Shown here piece by piece: positions 7,435 through 16,077 of a DNA stretch of 44,060 nucleotides. The stretch is from Amycolatopsis azurea DSM 43854 (GTDB lineage Bacteria; Actinomycetota; Actinomycetes; Mycobacteriales; Pseudonocardiaceae), in assembly GCF_001995215.1 (NCBI RefSeq), contig NZ_MUXN01000032.1, positions 1 through 44,060 on the forward strand, in the 5' to 3' direction. A program made the translations under genes and the position numbers. How positions within the stretch are numbered: the first letter of the stretch is position 1; each line of letters begins with the position of its first letter. The notes below the pieces were generated by a model. That model did not search any database. It was not told the DNA's origin and saw nothing but the letters and a program-made list of their open reading frames with translations.

Positions 7435-9216
7435 GTGAGCACTGAAGCAGCATCGTCGGACCTCGGCGGCGTGTCGGGTTCGGTTCTGTCCATCTCCGAC
7501 CTGAGCGTCTCCTTCCCGACCGACGAAGGCGTGGTAGACGCCGTCAAGGGCATCGGATTCGACGTCAAGCCGGGTGAGATCGTCGCGGTGGTCGGCGAGT
7601 CCGGTTCCGGCAAGTCGGTGACCTCGATGTCGGTGCTCGGGCTGCTCCCGAAGACCAGCCGGATCGCCGGCGAGCTCCGCCTCGGCGACCGCAACCTCGC
7701 CGACCTCAAGGAGAAGGACCTCCAGAAGATCCGCGGCAACCAGGTCGCGATGATCTTCCAGGAGCCGATGACCGCGCTGAACCCGGTCTACACCGTCGGC
7801 TGGCAGCTGCGCGAGGCGCTCCGCTCGCACCAGGACATCTCGAAGGAAGCCGCCGACAAGCGCGCCATCGAGCTGCTGGAGATGGTCGGCATCCCGAACC
7901 CGCCGCTGCGCTTCAAGCAGTACCCGCACCAGCTCTCGGGCGGTCTGCGCCAGCGCGTCGTCATCGCGATGGCGATCTCGTGCGACCCGAAGGTGATCAT
8001 CGCCGACGAGCCGACCACGGCGCTCGACGTCACCGTGCAGGCGGAGATCCTCGGCCTGCTGCGCAAGCTGCGCGACACCCTCAACACCGCGATCGTGCTG
8101 ATCACGCACGACATGGGCGTCGTCGCCGACCTCGCCGACCGCGTGGTCGTGATGTACCAGGGCAACATCGTCGAAGAGGCGCCGGTGCGCGACCTGTTCG
8201 CCTCGCCGTCGCAGGAGTACACCCGCAAGCTGCTCGCCGCGGTGCCCGTGCTCGGCCAGCGTCCCGAAGGCCGGCGGCTGCTCGACGACGAGGGCATCTC
8301 CGCCGACAGCGACGAGGCCACGAAGATCGCCGAGGAGATCCGGCTCGAAGACTCCGAGCTCGCCGCCGTGATCGAGGAGAGCGCGCCCGCGCTGGAGATC
8401 AAGAACCTCGTGCTGGAGTACCCCGGCCGCCGCGGCCAGGCGAAGAACCGCGCGGTGGACGACGTCTCGCTGAGCATCGCCAAGGGCGAGATCGTCGGCC
8501 TGGTCGGCGAGTCCGGTTCCGGCAAGTCGACCGTCGGCCGCTGCGCGATCCGCCTGCTGACCCCGACCGAAGGCACCGTGTCCATCGCGGGCAAGGACAT
8601 CACGAACATGTCGAACAAGGAGCTGCGCCCGCTGCGCCGCTACTTCTCGATCGTGTTCCAGGACCCGGCGTCCACACTGGACCCGAAGATGACCATCGGC
8701 GAGTCGATCGCCGAGCCGATGGTGCTGCACAAGTTCCTGTCGGGCAAGGCCCTGAACGAGCGCGTGACGTCCCTTTTGGACAAGGTCGAGCTCGGCGGCC
8801 ACTACCGCAACCGGTACCCGCACGAGCTGTCCGGCGGCCAGCGCCAGCGCGTCGCCATCGCGCGGGCGCTCTCGCTCGACCCGGCGCTGCTGATCGCGGA
8901 CGAGCCCACCTCGGCGCTGGACGTGTCGGTGCAGGCTCGCGTGCTGGACCTGTTCCTGGACCTGCAGCGCTCGCTGCAGTTCGCCTGCCTGTTCATCAGC
9001 CACGACCTCGCCGTCGTCGACCTGCTGGCCGACCGCGTCGCGGTGATGCAGTACGGCAAGCTGGTCGAGGTCGGCACCCGTGACCAGGTGCTGCACTCGC
9101 CGCGCGAGGACTACACGCGCCGTCTGCTCTCGGCCGCCCCGGTCGCGGACCCGGTGCTGCAGGCCGAGCGGCGTGCGGCCTGGGAGGCGGGCAAGCTCGC
9201 CCCGGTGGCCGACTGA
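7435..9216 (+). CDS. Peptide-type ABC transporter ATPase, two fused nucleotide-binding domains
   Basis: About 593 residues holding two complete ABC cassettes, equivalent to a DppD-DppF or OppD-OppF fusion. Domain 1 has Walker A GESGSGKS at 54-61, signature LSGGLRQR and Walker B ending IIADEP. Domain 2 has Walker A near 358-365, signature LSGGQRQR and Walker B LLIADEP. The second domain ends with the oligopeptide-family C-terminal segment. It should power the permeases encoded at 9622-11578, which lie on the other strand and converge on it. GTG at 7435 is preferred, with GAAGG about nine bases upstream; an ATG at 7402 would add 11 residues. Confidence 0.9.
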   Translation: MSTEAASSDLGGVSGSVLSISDLSVSFPTDEGVVDAVKGIGFDVKPGEIVAVVGESGSGKSVTSMSVLGLLPKTSRIAGELRLGDRNLADLKEKDLQKIRGNQVAMIFQEPMTALNPVYTVGWQLREALRSHQDISKEAADKRAIELLEMVGIPNPPLRFKQYPHQLSGGLRQRVVIAMAISCDPKVIIADEPTTALDVTVQAEILGLLRKLRDTLNTAIVLITHDMGVVADLADRVVVMYQGNIVEEAPVRDLFASPSQEYTRKLLAAVPVLGQRPEGRRLLDDEGISADSDEATKIAEEIRLEDSELAAVIEESAPALEIKNLVLEYPGRRGQAKNRAVDDVSLSIAKGEIVGLVGESGSGKSTVGRCAIRLLTPTEGTVSIAGKDITNMSNKELRPLRRYFSIVFQDPASTLDPKMTIGESIAEPMVLHKFLSGKALNERVTSLLDKVELGGHYRNRYPHELSGGQRQRVAIARALSLDPALLIADEPTSALDVSVQARVLDLFLDLQRSLQFACLFISHDLAVVDLLADRVAVMQYGKLVEVGTRDQVLHSPREDYTRRLLSAAPVADPVLQAERRAAWEAGKLAPVAD

Positions 9217-9232
9217 CCCTCAGAGGTACGTG

Positions 9233-9273
9233 AAGGCCCCCTTGCTTGCGCCTGGCGCAAGCAAGGGGGCCTT
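9233..9273. terminator. Perfect 18-bp hairpin, GTGAAGG family
   Basis: Left arm 9233-9250 and right arm 9256-9273 are perfectly complementary, with a five-base loop CCTGG. The outer bases read TGAAGGCCCCC ... GGGGGCCTTC. It begins 17 bases after the ATPase stop codon and is the probable terminator of that gene. Related hairpins occur at 9558, 20057 and 25977. Confidence 0.8.
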
Positions 9274-9310
9274 CCTGTACTTGGACCCGGAAGCGCAGTG
9301 GGCGTGGGTC

Positions 9311-9530
9311 GTGAGTGGCGATTCGGGTCAGAACCAAGCGTGTCTCAGGTACCTACGGTCGCGCGGTCTCGCGTGATCAGATGGACGACACGTGTGACTG
9401 AGCGGACGACACGTGTGACGGGGCGGACGACACGGAGTGGGACCCCGGCGACGAGCGTGTCGTCCAGCCAGTCACGCGTGTCGTCCGTCTGATCACACGC
9501 GTCGTCCACTCAGTCACACGACAGCCCCGG
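9311..9530. repeat. Leader plus 21-bp-period inverted array, copy 1
   Basis: A ~70-base leader opens with GTGAGTGGCGATTCGGG at 9311 and is followed by units with a strict 21-base step. Forward copies of GGACGACAC start at 9383, 9404 and 9425. Complementary copies of GTGTCGTCC start at 9457, 9478 and 9499 (the last reads GCGTCGTCC). Weak half-copies are seen at both edges. The transcript could fold into one long imperfect stem. The segment lies between two hairpins in the convergent gap between the ATPase and permease genes. No protein-coding potential is credible. A second array with a related leader lies at 25683. Confidence 0.8.
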
Positions 9531-9557
9531 CTCGGGACATCCTCACAAGCCCTGAAA

Positions 9558-9610
9558 CGCGTGAAGGCCCCCTTCCCTCGGGTGAGCCGAGGGAAGGGGG
9601 CCTTCACGCG
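9558..9610. terminator. Perfect 24-bp hairpin, GTGAAGG family
   Basis: Arms 9558-9581 and 9587-9610 pair without mismatch around a five-base loop GTGAG. The outer sequence is CGCGTGAAGGCCCCC and its complement. It starts about 12 bases past the stop of the leftward permease gene and probably ends that operon. Confidence 0.8.
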
Positions 9611-9621
9611 CTAAGAGAGCC

Positions 9622-10554
9622 TTACGCCTTCATCTTCCGCTGCCGCGGGTCGAAAGCGTCCCGCAGGCCGTCACCGATGAAGTTGATCGTCAGCGAGATC
9701 AGCACCAGCACGATGAACGGGCCGAAGAACAGCGCCGGCCGGTTCTGCAGCTGCGCGTAGTTCTCGAGGATGACGCGGCCGAGCGAGGTGTCCGGCAGCT
9801 GCACCCCCAGCCCGATGAAGGACAGCGCCGCCTCGATCAGCACGGCCTGCGCGACCGCGAGGGTGGCGTTGACCGTGATCAGGCCGACCATGTTCGGCAC
9901 CAGGTGCTTGAACACGATGTGGAAGGTCCCGGCGCCGGACGCGCGGGCGGCGTCCACGAACTCCCGCTGGGACAAGGACATCGCCTCGGCCCTGGCGATC
10001 CGCGCGATCGGCATCCAGCCGAACGCCGCCAGCACCATCGCGACGATGTACCAGCTGCCGCCACCGAACACCTTCGCCAGGATGGCGGCGGCGGCGATCT
10101 GCGGGACGATCAGGAACAGGTCCGTCACGCGCGAGATCGCGGAGTCGGTGAAGCCGCGCAGGTAGCCCGCCATCGCACCGAAGACGGTGCCGATGGTGGT
10201 GGCGATGATCGACACCACCAGCGCGATCAGCAGCGAGTACTGGGTGCCGCGCAGGATCTGCGACACCATCTCCTTGCCGACCTGCGTCGTCCCGAGCGGA
10301 TAGTCCGCGCTGGGCCTCGCGAAGGACGGGAAGGAGCTGTCCTCGTAGCTGTGCGGCCAGAAGATCGGCATGATCAGCACGGTCAGTACCAGGAGCAGGA
10401 GCACCGCCGTACAGATCATCGCCAGCTTGTGCCGCAGGAACTTGCGCAGGACCAGCTTGCCCTGGCTCCGTGGTTCGGGCAGGGCCTCTGCCGGAAGCGT
10501 GCCGTCGGCGGACTTGGAGTCTTCCGCCGAGATAAGGGAATTCAAGTCAGCCAA
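9622..10554 (-). CDS. Peptide-type ABC transporter permease (DppC/OppC class)
   Basis: 310 residues. A cytosolic N-terminal tail precedes a first helix at ~45-65, then a conserved core of five more helices. The EAA coupling loop reads EFVDAARASGAGTFHIVFKHLVPN, the contact site for the ATPase, and the C-terminus GDGLRDAFDPRQRK is the standard DppC ending. It pairs with the upstream permease to form the channel. The start appears to be TTG at 10554 with GAGG about seven bases ahead, overlapping the stop of the upstream gene by eight bases; an in-frame TTG at 10545 is the alternative. Substrate is probably a peptide, but nickel or sugar-conjugate use in this family cannot be excluded. Confidence 0.9.
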   Translation of the reverse strand: MADLNSLISAEDSKSADGTLPAEALPEPRSQGKLVLRKFLRHKLAMICTAVLLLLVLTVLIMPIFWPHSYEDSSFPSFARPSADYPLGTTQVGKEMVSQILRGTQYSLLIALVVSIIATTIGTVFGAMAGYLRGFTDSAISRVTDLFLIVPQIAAAAILAKVFGGGSWYIVAMVLAAFGWMPIARIARAEAMSLSQREFVDAARASGAGTFHIVFKHLVPNMVGLITVNATLAVAQAVLIEAALSFIGLGVQLPDTSLGRVILENYAQLQNRPALFFGPFIVLVLISLTINFIGDGLRDAFDPRQRKMKA

Positions 10555-11578
10555 CGCGAATCCTCGGGTCCAGGATGCCGTACATCAGGTCGGCGATCAG
10601 GTTGGCGACGATGATGCTGCTGGCGATGAGCACCAGCCAGCCCATCATCACCTGCGTATCGCTCTTGGTCACGGCTTCGACGAGCAGCTTGCCCATGCCA
10701 TTCCAGTTGAACACCGTCTCGGTGATGATCGCGCCCGAGAGCACGGCACCGAAGTTGACGGAGAACAGGGTGGTCACCGGGATGAGCGCGTTCCGGAAGG
10801 CGTGGCGGAAGATGACCCGGCCGTTGCCGAGGCCCTTCGCCCGCGCGGTCCGCACGTAGTCCGCGTTCAGCGTCTCCAGCATCGAAGCGCGCTGGAACCG
10901 GCTGTACGCGGCGAAGCTGATCGCCATGATGGACAACGTCGGCAGCAGATAGGCGCCGATATAACTCGCCAGGAAACCGCCTGGACCGTCCAAATTCAGC
11001 GATTCCGGGCTCGTCGTCCGGATCCAGGGGTTACCGAGCACATCGGACAGTCCCAGGTCCCGCACCCAGCCGTTGAACTCGATCGCGTACCGCTTGAGCA
11101 CGATGGCGACACAGAAGATCGGCATCGAGAACAGCAGGAAGGCCAGCGTGGTGGCGATGTAGTCGATGATCGAGTACTGCTTGACCGCCGCGACCACACC
11201 GACGAGGACGCCGAGGACGAGCGCGAGGATCTCGGCTCCGACGACGAGCTTCAAGGTGACCTCGAACGCGGCCATGACCTTCGGGAACACCGGGGCCTGC
11301 GCGTTGCCCTGTGCGATGGAAACGCCCCAGTCGCCGGTGACGAAGTTGCCGAGCCAAGTGAAGTACCGGGGCACGATGCTCTGGTCCAGCCCGAGCTGCG
11401 AGGCCATCTGCGCGATGGCTTCCTTGCTCATGGCCGGATTGCTCTTCATCTCGGCGAGCGGGTCACCGGTGCCGGCGACCATGACGAAACACAGGAAAGT
11501 CCCGACCAACAGGACGGGAATCGATATCGCCAGACGGCGAAGAATGTAGATCACCAGGTTCAACGAACTGCTCCTCAT
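10547..11578 (-). CDS. Peptide-type ABC transporter permease (DppB/OppB class)
   Basis: About 343 residues with six membrane helices. The N-terminus LVIYILRRLAISIPVLLVGTFLCF is the classic OppB first helix. The EAA loop reads NADYVRTARAKGLGNGRVIFRHAFRNALIP, and the protein ends LADLMYGILDPRIRVG, as usual. ATG at 11578 gives the family's normal length; the frame is open further upstream but that part is Arg/Pro-rich and unlike the family. It is separated from the upstream binding-protein gene by 166 bases holding a GC hairpin. Confidence 0.9.
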   Translation of the reverse strand: MRSSSLNLVIYILRRLAISIPVLLVGTFLCFVMVAGTGDPLAEMKSNPAMSKEAIAQMASQLGLDQSIVPRYFTWLGNFVTGDWGVSIAQGNAQAPVFPKVMAAFEVTLKLVVGAEILALVLGVLVGVVAAVKQYSIIDYIATTLAFLLFSMPIFCVAIVLKRYAIEFNGWVRDLGLSDVLGNPWIRTTSPESLNLDGPGGFLASYIGAYLLPTLSIMAISFAAYSRFQRASMLETLNADYVRTARAKGLGNGRVIFRHAFRNALIPVTTLFSVNFGAVLSGAIITETVFNWNGMGKLLVEAVTKSDTQVMMGWLVLIASSIIVANLIADLMYGILDPRIRVG

Positions 11579-11669
11579 CCGGGCCTGGTCGCCGAAGTGC
11601 TGGACCGCTGCCCGGTTGTCCACCGTAGTGGCGGTAACCCTACGGTCAACAGCTACTTCCGGCGGGTAC

Positions 11670-11696
11670 GGGGGCCCGGCTTGTGGCCGGGCCCCC
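11670..11696 (-). terminator. Intercistronic GC hairpin
   Basis: Perfect 11-bp arms GGGGGCCCGGC (11670-11680) and GCCGGGCCCCC (11686-11696) with a five-base loop. It lies between the binding-protein stop codon and the first permease start, and lacks a U-tract. Such elements often lower read-through or protect upstream mRNA, giving more binding protein than permease. That role is inference here. Confidence 0.6.
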
Positions 11697-11744
11697 CTAC
11701 CACCAGGATCGCGTAAGCGAGTGGTGAAAAAGCGGGCGGAAGCC

Positions 11745-13550
11745 CTACTTCTTCTGCTCCCACTCACCGACGTTCCACAGGACACCGTTGTACGACTGCA
11801 TGTAAGTGCGGTCGATGCCCTTGAACGCCCACATGGACGGGGTCTGGAACAGCGGCAGGGTCGCGTACTCGTCCGCGATCGCCTGGTCGGCCTTCTGGTA
11901 GCTCTCCAGCTGGACCGCCTCGTCGGTGGCCTTCACGGCCGCCTCGAAGGAGGAGTCGATCGTCGGGTTCGACAGACCCTGGTAGTTCTGGCTGCTGTCG
12001 TCGACACGGGTGATGTAGATCGACTTCTGCTCGGCCTTGAACGGAGCGGCGGACCAGCCGAAGAGCGCGGCGTCGTAGTCGCTGGCCGCGAGACGGCCAC
12101 CCTTCAGGAAGTTGGCGTCCTGGTCGTCCGTGATCTCGATGCCGGCGGCCTTGGCCTGCGAGATGATGATCTCGACGGTCTGCTGACGGCGGGTGTTCTG
12201 GTTGTGCGAGATCTTGAACGACGCGCGCTGGCCGTCCTTGGCGAAGATGCCGTCGCCACCCTTGACCCAGCCGGCGTCGGTCAGCGTCTTGGCCGCGGCC
12301 TCGGCGCCCAGACCGGCCTTGCTGCTGTACAGGTCCTTGAAGCCCTGCTCGCCCGGCATGAACACGATGCTGTTCAGCGGGGTCGCGTCGGCCTGGACCT
12401 CCTTCAGCAGCTTGTCGGTGATCTCCTGGCGGTTGACGACCTCGAAGAACGCCTTGCGCAGGTTCTTGTCCTTGAACATGCGCTTGTAGTTCAGGTCGAT
12501 GTGCTCGAAGGTCAGCTGCGAGGCCGAACCGTAGGTGACACCCTGAGCGGCGAGGCTCTTCATGGTGCCGGCGGCGGTGGCGTCGGGCTGGGTCGAAGCG
12601 GCGATGTCGATCTCGCCGTTCTGCAGCGCGGTCGCCATGGCCTTGGTGTCCTCCATCGCCTTCACGACGATCTTGGAGGGGCCACCCTTGCCACCGATCC
12701 AGTTCGGGTTCTTCTCGAGCGTGACGGCCTTCTGGTTGGCGTCGAACGCGGTGATCTTGTACGGACCCGAAGCCGGCATGTCCTCGGCCTTGAAGGCCTT
12801 GAAGCCGTTGGTCCAGAACTCACCGGCGGCCTTGAGCTGCGCGGCGTCGCTGGTCGGGGTCAGCTTGGTGATGTCGGGGACGTTCGACCGCTTCTCGACG
12901 ATGTGCGCCGGCATGATCGCGGTCGAGTTGAACAGACCCTTGTAGTCCAGGTACGGCTCGGTGTACTTGGTCTCGAAGGTCAGGTCGTCCTTACAGGTCG
13001 CCTCGTTGATCAGCTGGTAGCCGGTCGTCGAAGCGGCGAGGAAGGCCTGCTTGCCGTCGGAGGTCTTCGCCTTGCCGGAGTGCGCCAGCCACGACAGGTA
13101 CATGTCGTCGCAGTCGAACGCCTCGTTGTCCGACCACTTGACGTTCGGCTTAATCTTGTAGACGACGGTCTGCGGCGCCTTGGAGGTGACCTCCCAGGAG
13201 TCGAACACGTCGTTGTTCAGCAGCACCTTGTTGTTGCCGTCGAGCACATCGGCGCCGGCGAGCACGGCGGTCAGGATGTAGGTGTTGTACGACGTGTTGG
13301 TGTCGGGCGTGTCGTTGTTGTAGCCCGAGTACCCGTCGTCGATGCCCACCGTGACGGTGCCTTCGTAGCCCTTGGTGTCCGCGAGCTTGAAGTTCTCACC
13401 GTTCTGCGCCTTGCCGGTCGCCATGCTCTTGATATCGGTCGACGACCCGTTCTGGTCGGTACTGCCGCTGTCGCCACCGCTGCATGCGCTCAGCACAAGC
13501 GCGGAGGCCGCGACCAGCGACCAGGCGGAGACTGCCTTGGACTTCCTCAT
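11745..13550 (-). CDS. Family 5 extracellular solute-binding lipoprotein
   Basis: About 601 residues. The signal peptide ends in lipobox LSAC with C23 as the lipidated residue, then a Gly/Ser/Asp linker. The body is SBP_bac_5: a DGYSGYNNDTPDTN start, the conserved KWSDNEAFDCDD motif that precedes the hinge, ASGPYKI, and an EYATLPLFQTPSMWAF C-terminal region. It captures the substrate outside the cell and passes it to the two downstream permeases. Start ATG at 13550 begins exactly at the signal peptide (RKSK n-region); the upstream frame is not coding. Peptide binding is the family's usual role; the actual ligand is unknown. Confidence 0.92.
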   Translation of the reverse strand: MRKSKAVSAWSLVAASALVLSACSGGDSGSTDQNGSSTDIKSMATGKAQNGENFKLADTKGYEGTVTVGIDDGYSGYNNDTPDTNTSYNTYILTAVLAGADVLDGNNKVLLNNDVFDSWEVTSKAPQTVVYKIKPNVKWSDNEAFDCDDMYLSWLAHSGKAKTSDGKQAFLAASTTGYQLINEATCKDDLTFETKYTEPYLDYKGLFNSTAIMPAHIVEKRSNVPDITKLTPTSDAAQLKAAGEFWTNGFKAFKAEDMPASGPYKITAFDANQKAVTLEKNPNWIGGKGGPSKIVVKAMEDTKAMATALQNGEIDIAASTQPDATAAGTMKSLAAQGVTYGSASQLTFEHIDLNYKRMFKDKNLRKAFFEVVNRQEITDKLLKEVQADATPLNSIVFMPGEQGFKDLYSSKAGLGAEAAAKTLTDAGWVKGGDGIFAKDGQRASFKISHNQNTRRQQTVEIIISQAKAAGIEITDDQDANFLKGGRLAASDYDAALFGWSAAPFKAEQKSIYITRVDDSSQNYQGLSNPTIDSSFEAAVKATDEAVQLESYQKADQAIADEYATLPLFQTPSMWAFKGIDRTYMQSYNGVLWNVGEWEQKK

Positions 13551-13837
13551 GAAGTGTGCCCTCCTAGCACTGGGCTCCTGAGATCGGAACAGGACCCCAC
13601 ACCGCTCCGGTGAGATGGCCCGGAGCCTATGACACGCCAAGCGACACTCATTTGGCGCACTGCGGGTGCACGCTAGAAAGGAAATGCACGAACAGTCACC
13701 AGTTCCGGGGCGATCGTGACCAAAGGGTAACTTGCGGCTGACATCAAGAAATACACCGGTTACCTTGAGGAATCGGTCAGCCACTCGAACGTGCCGGGAA
13801 AGGTCACCCTCCAGGGGTGGACTCGGACTCGAAACGG

Positions 13838-15574
13838 CTACTTCGGACCCCTCGTCCAGTTCACCGCCGACCCGAAAGGGCCCACCATAGGAGGACCTGC
13901 GGTTACTCCGGAAATACCAGAGCCGATGGCCAGGGTATCGGCCAGCTGGAACAACGGAATCGCAACATTCCGACGCCACAATTCCGGTTCCAGGGTCGAA
14001 AGCGTGTCGGCGACCGGGGTGGTGCCGGTCAGGGCCGCGTCGATCGACGGCTGCAGCGCCGGGTCGCAGAAGCCCAGCGGGTTCCCCGGGACGACGGCCT
14101 TGGTCTTCTCGGTGAGCTGATCGGGGCGGCAGCCGAACGTGGACGCCAGCGCCGACGCGACGTCCGCACCGCCGGTGACCTGGCCGATCACCGCGATGTC
14201 GATGCCGACGTTGCCCGCGCCTTCCGGGGTCGTCTGCTGGACCCCGTTGAGCACCGGCATGGCCAGCAGCGTCGAGAACAGCTCCCTCGGCTGCGGCGCG
14301 ATCGCGTTGACCTCGATCCCCGCGGCCACCAGTTGCGCCGTCAGCTCCTTCGCGATCGTCGCGTACGGCTCCTGCTTGGCGGGCGAGGCGACGACCAGCG
14401 AAAGGTTCTTCCCGTTCTTGCGCCAGGTCCCGGCTTCCTTGGTGTACCCGGCGGTTTTGAGCAGTTCCTCGCCCTTGACCGGATCCGCCGCCGACGGCGG
14501 GCCCGGGGCCGGGATCGTCGGCTGGAAGCCCGGGGCCGACGGGACGCGGACCTGGGCGTCGGCGCGGAGCTTGTCCGACGGGCCGCCCTTCGCCGCCTCG
14601 GTGATCAGCTTCCCGCGGTCGATCAGCGCGGTGACGCCTTCGCGCACCTTGGGATCCGAAAGCGTCGCGCTCACCGGCCGCAGGAGGATCTGCGCGACCG
14701 TGGGCCGGGCGACCGTGTGCAGCTGGACGGCCGAGCCGAGCTCGCCGAGGCGCTTGAGACCGGTGCCACCGGTCCTCGTCATCGCGAACTGGTCGTTGCC
14801 GCTGCGCAGAGCGGCCAGTGTGCCGTCCTCATCGGCCGCACGGAGCACGATCCGGTCGAGGGCGGAGGGTTTCTCCCAATAGCGCTCGTTGCGCTCCAGG
14901 ACGACCTCTCCGCGCGCCGTGTCGAGGCCCTTGATGGAGTACGGGCCGCCGACGGCCGGGAACGCCGTCGCCAGCGCGCCCTGCCAGCCGCTCGGGGCGT
15001 CCTTGAGCAGATGGGCGGGCAGGAGGTTGCCGAAGAGCGTCTGCCAGCCCGGGTACGGCTTCGAGAAGGTGACCTCGACGCGTTTGCCGCCTTCACGCGA
15101 CTGGATGTCCGAGATCAGCCGGTAGCCCGCGGCGCCGATGACGCCGGGCTGGTCGCGCATCGCCTCGCGGAGGTAGGCGAAGTCCTCGGCGGCGATCGGC
15201 GCGCTGTCGGACCAGGAGGCGTCCGGCCGGATCGTGTACGCGACCGTGAACGGCTGCTGCGAGACGACCTCGGCGGACTTCATCAGGCTCTTGTCCAGCT
15301 CGAAGCTGCCGTCGTCCTTCGGGCGGAACACCGACGGGAGCAGGAGCTGCGAAAGCGCCGACGTCACCTGGGAGGCGTCGGCGAGGTTGTGCGGGTTGTA
15401 GCCGCCGAGGACGTCGTCGACACCCACGACGACCTGCGAAGGCGTCTTCGTGGTCGACGTGCTCACCGGCGAGGCCGACGAGCTGACCACGGGCGGGGGC
15501 GGTGTGTTGCTGCAGGCGGCGAGGAGCACGGCCGCGCACGCCAGCATGGGTGCCGCAGTGGTCGATGACCGCAC
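13838..15574 (-). CDS. lpqW: LpqW-like lipoprotein (SBP family 5 fold)
   Basis: About 578 residues with a lipoprotein signal ending LAAC (C21). It has the SBP_bac_5 fold, but segments such as IAAEDFAYLREAMRDQPGV, QSREGGKRVEVTFSKPYPGW and the C-terminal GFCDPALQPSIDAAL closely match what I recall of mycobacterial LpqW. There LpqW steers mannoside intermediates toward lipoarabinomannan rather than serving as a transporter subunit. As in mycobacteria, the gene follows typA in the same direction. Start GTG at 15574 is set by an AGGAGG sequence nine bases upstream. It could also function as a second binding protein for the neighbouring transporter, but sequence and gene order favour LpqW. Confidence 0.8.
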   Translation of the reverse strand: MRSSTTAAPMLACAAVLLAACSNTPPPPVVSSSASPVSTSTTKTPSQVVVGVDDVLGGYNPHNLADASQVTSALSQLLLPSVFRPKDDGSFELDKSLMKSAEVVSQQPFTVAYTIRPDASWSDSAPIAAEDFAYLREAMRDQPGVIGAAGYRLISDIQSREGGKRVEVTFSKPYPGWQTLFGNLLPAHLLKDAPSGWQGALATAFPAVGGPYSIKGLDTARGEVVLERNERYWEKPSALDRIVLRAADEDGTLAALRSGNDQFAMTRTGGTGLKRLGELGSAVQLHTVARPTVAQILLRPVSATLSDPKVREGVTALIDRGKLITEAAKGGPSDKLRADAQVRVPSAPGFQPTIPAPGPPSAADPVKGEELLKTAGYTKEAGTWRKNGKNLSLVVASPAKQEPYATIAKELTAQLVAAGIEVNAIAPQPRELFSTLLAMPVLNGVQQTTPEGAGNVGIDIAVIGQVTGGADVASALASTFGCRPDQLTEKTKAVVPGNPLGFCDPALQPSIDAALTGTTPVADTLSTLEPELWRRNVAIPLFQLADTLAIGSGISGVTAGPPMVGPFGSAVNWTRGPK

Positions 15575-16077
15575 GCCTGGATCCTCCTGGTTTGTCCCTC
15601 GCCCCGTCGCCATAGAGCTATCACGCCGGACATGGCCTCGGCAGCGAGATTCCCATATCGGCCCGGCCGTCGCCCGACCGGATACCGCCCTCCTCCGGTG
15701 GACGTCCGGGAGGCCGCCGGGGTTCCTGCCCGGCCGACACTTTTCGGGACCCGCCCAAACGGGCTCGATCGGCAATGGGTTCCGCGACCCGGAACATTCC
15801 GGAACGGCCCGCCGGAATGTTCGCCACCGGACGATTGATCGAAGTAAACGATGTGCTCGCGAGTACCGTCCGGACGCATTTAGGATCTTTTGTTTCGCGC
15901 CGCGCCTGATCCGCGTTCTCGGCGCACCGCACTTCTCGCCGTGCCGCGAAGTGCGTTCCGGCGCTGTGAACACCGTCCAAAATGGAGATCGCTTTCCCGG
16001 CGGAATTGTCGGGAAAGGACTTGTTCTCACGAGGAACACCCGATCGAATACGGTGCGTGATCGCTTTTGCCGCCGAA
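15575..16077. other. Gene-free stretch upstream of lpqW-like gene
   Basis: About 500 bases between the typA terminator and the lpqW-like gene without a convincing coding frame. It holds the AGGAGG ribosome site of the lpqW-like gene and, at 15792-15822, a perfect inverted repeat described separately. Base composition is less GC-rich than neighbouring genes around 15840-16075, as expected for a promoter region, but I cannot assign -35 and -10 boxes with confidence. Confidence 0.5.
15792..15822. promoter_or_regulatory. Inverted repeat, possible operator upstream of lpqW-like gene
   Basis: GAACATTCCGG (15792-15802) and CCGGAATGTTC (15812-15822) are perfect 11-base arms with a nine-base spacer, so the half-sites are centred 20 bp apart, two helical turns. 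It lies about 220 bases upstream of the start codon at 15574. This geometry fits a dimeric repressor or activator site; the regulator is unknown. Confidence 0.45.

Noticed and set aside
7273..9096. Long open frame of about 600 codons on the minus strand
   Set aside because: It lies antisense to the double ATPase gene and is rich in His/Arg/Asp/Val without motifs; it arises from GC-biased codon positions.
9367..9530. CRISPR-like array
   Set aside because: The 21-base units are contiguous with no unique spacers, change orientation in the middle, and no cas genes are near.
11616..13613. Long plus-strand open frame of 665 codons
   Set aside because: Antisense to the solute-binding lipoprotein gene, which has a full signal peptide and family motifs; the plus frame has low-complexity composition.
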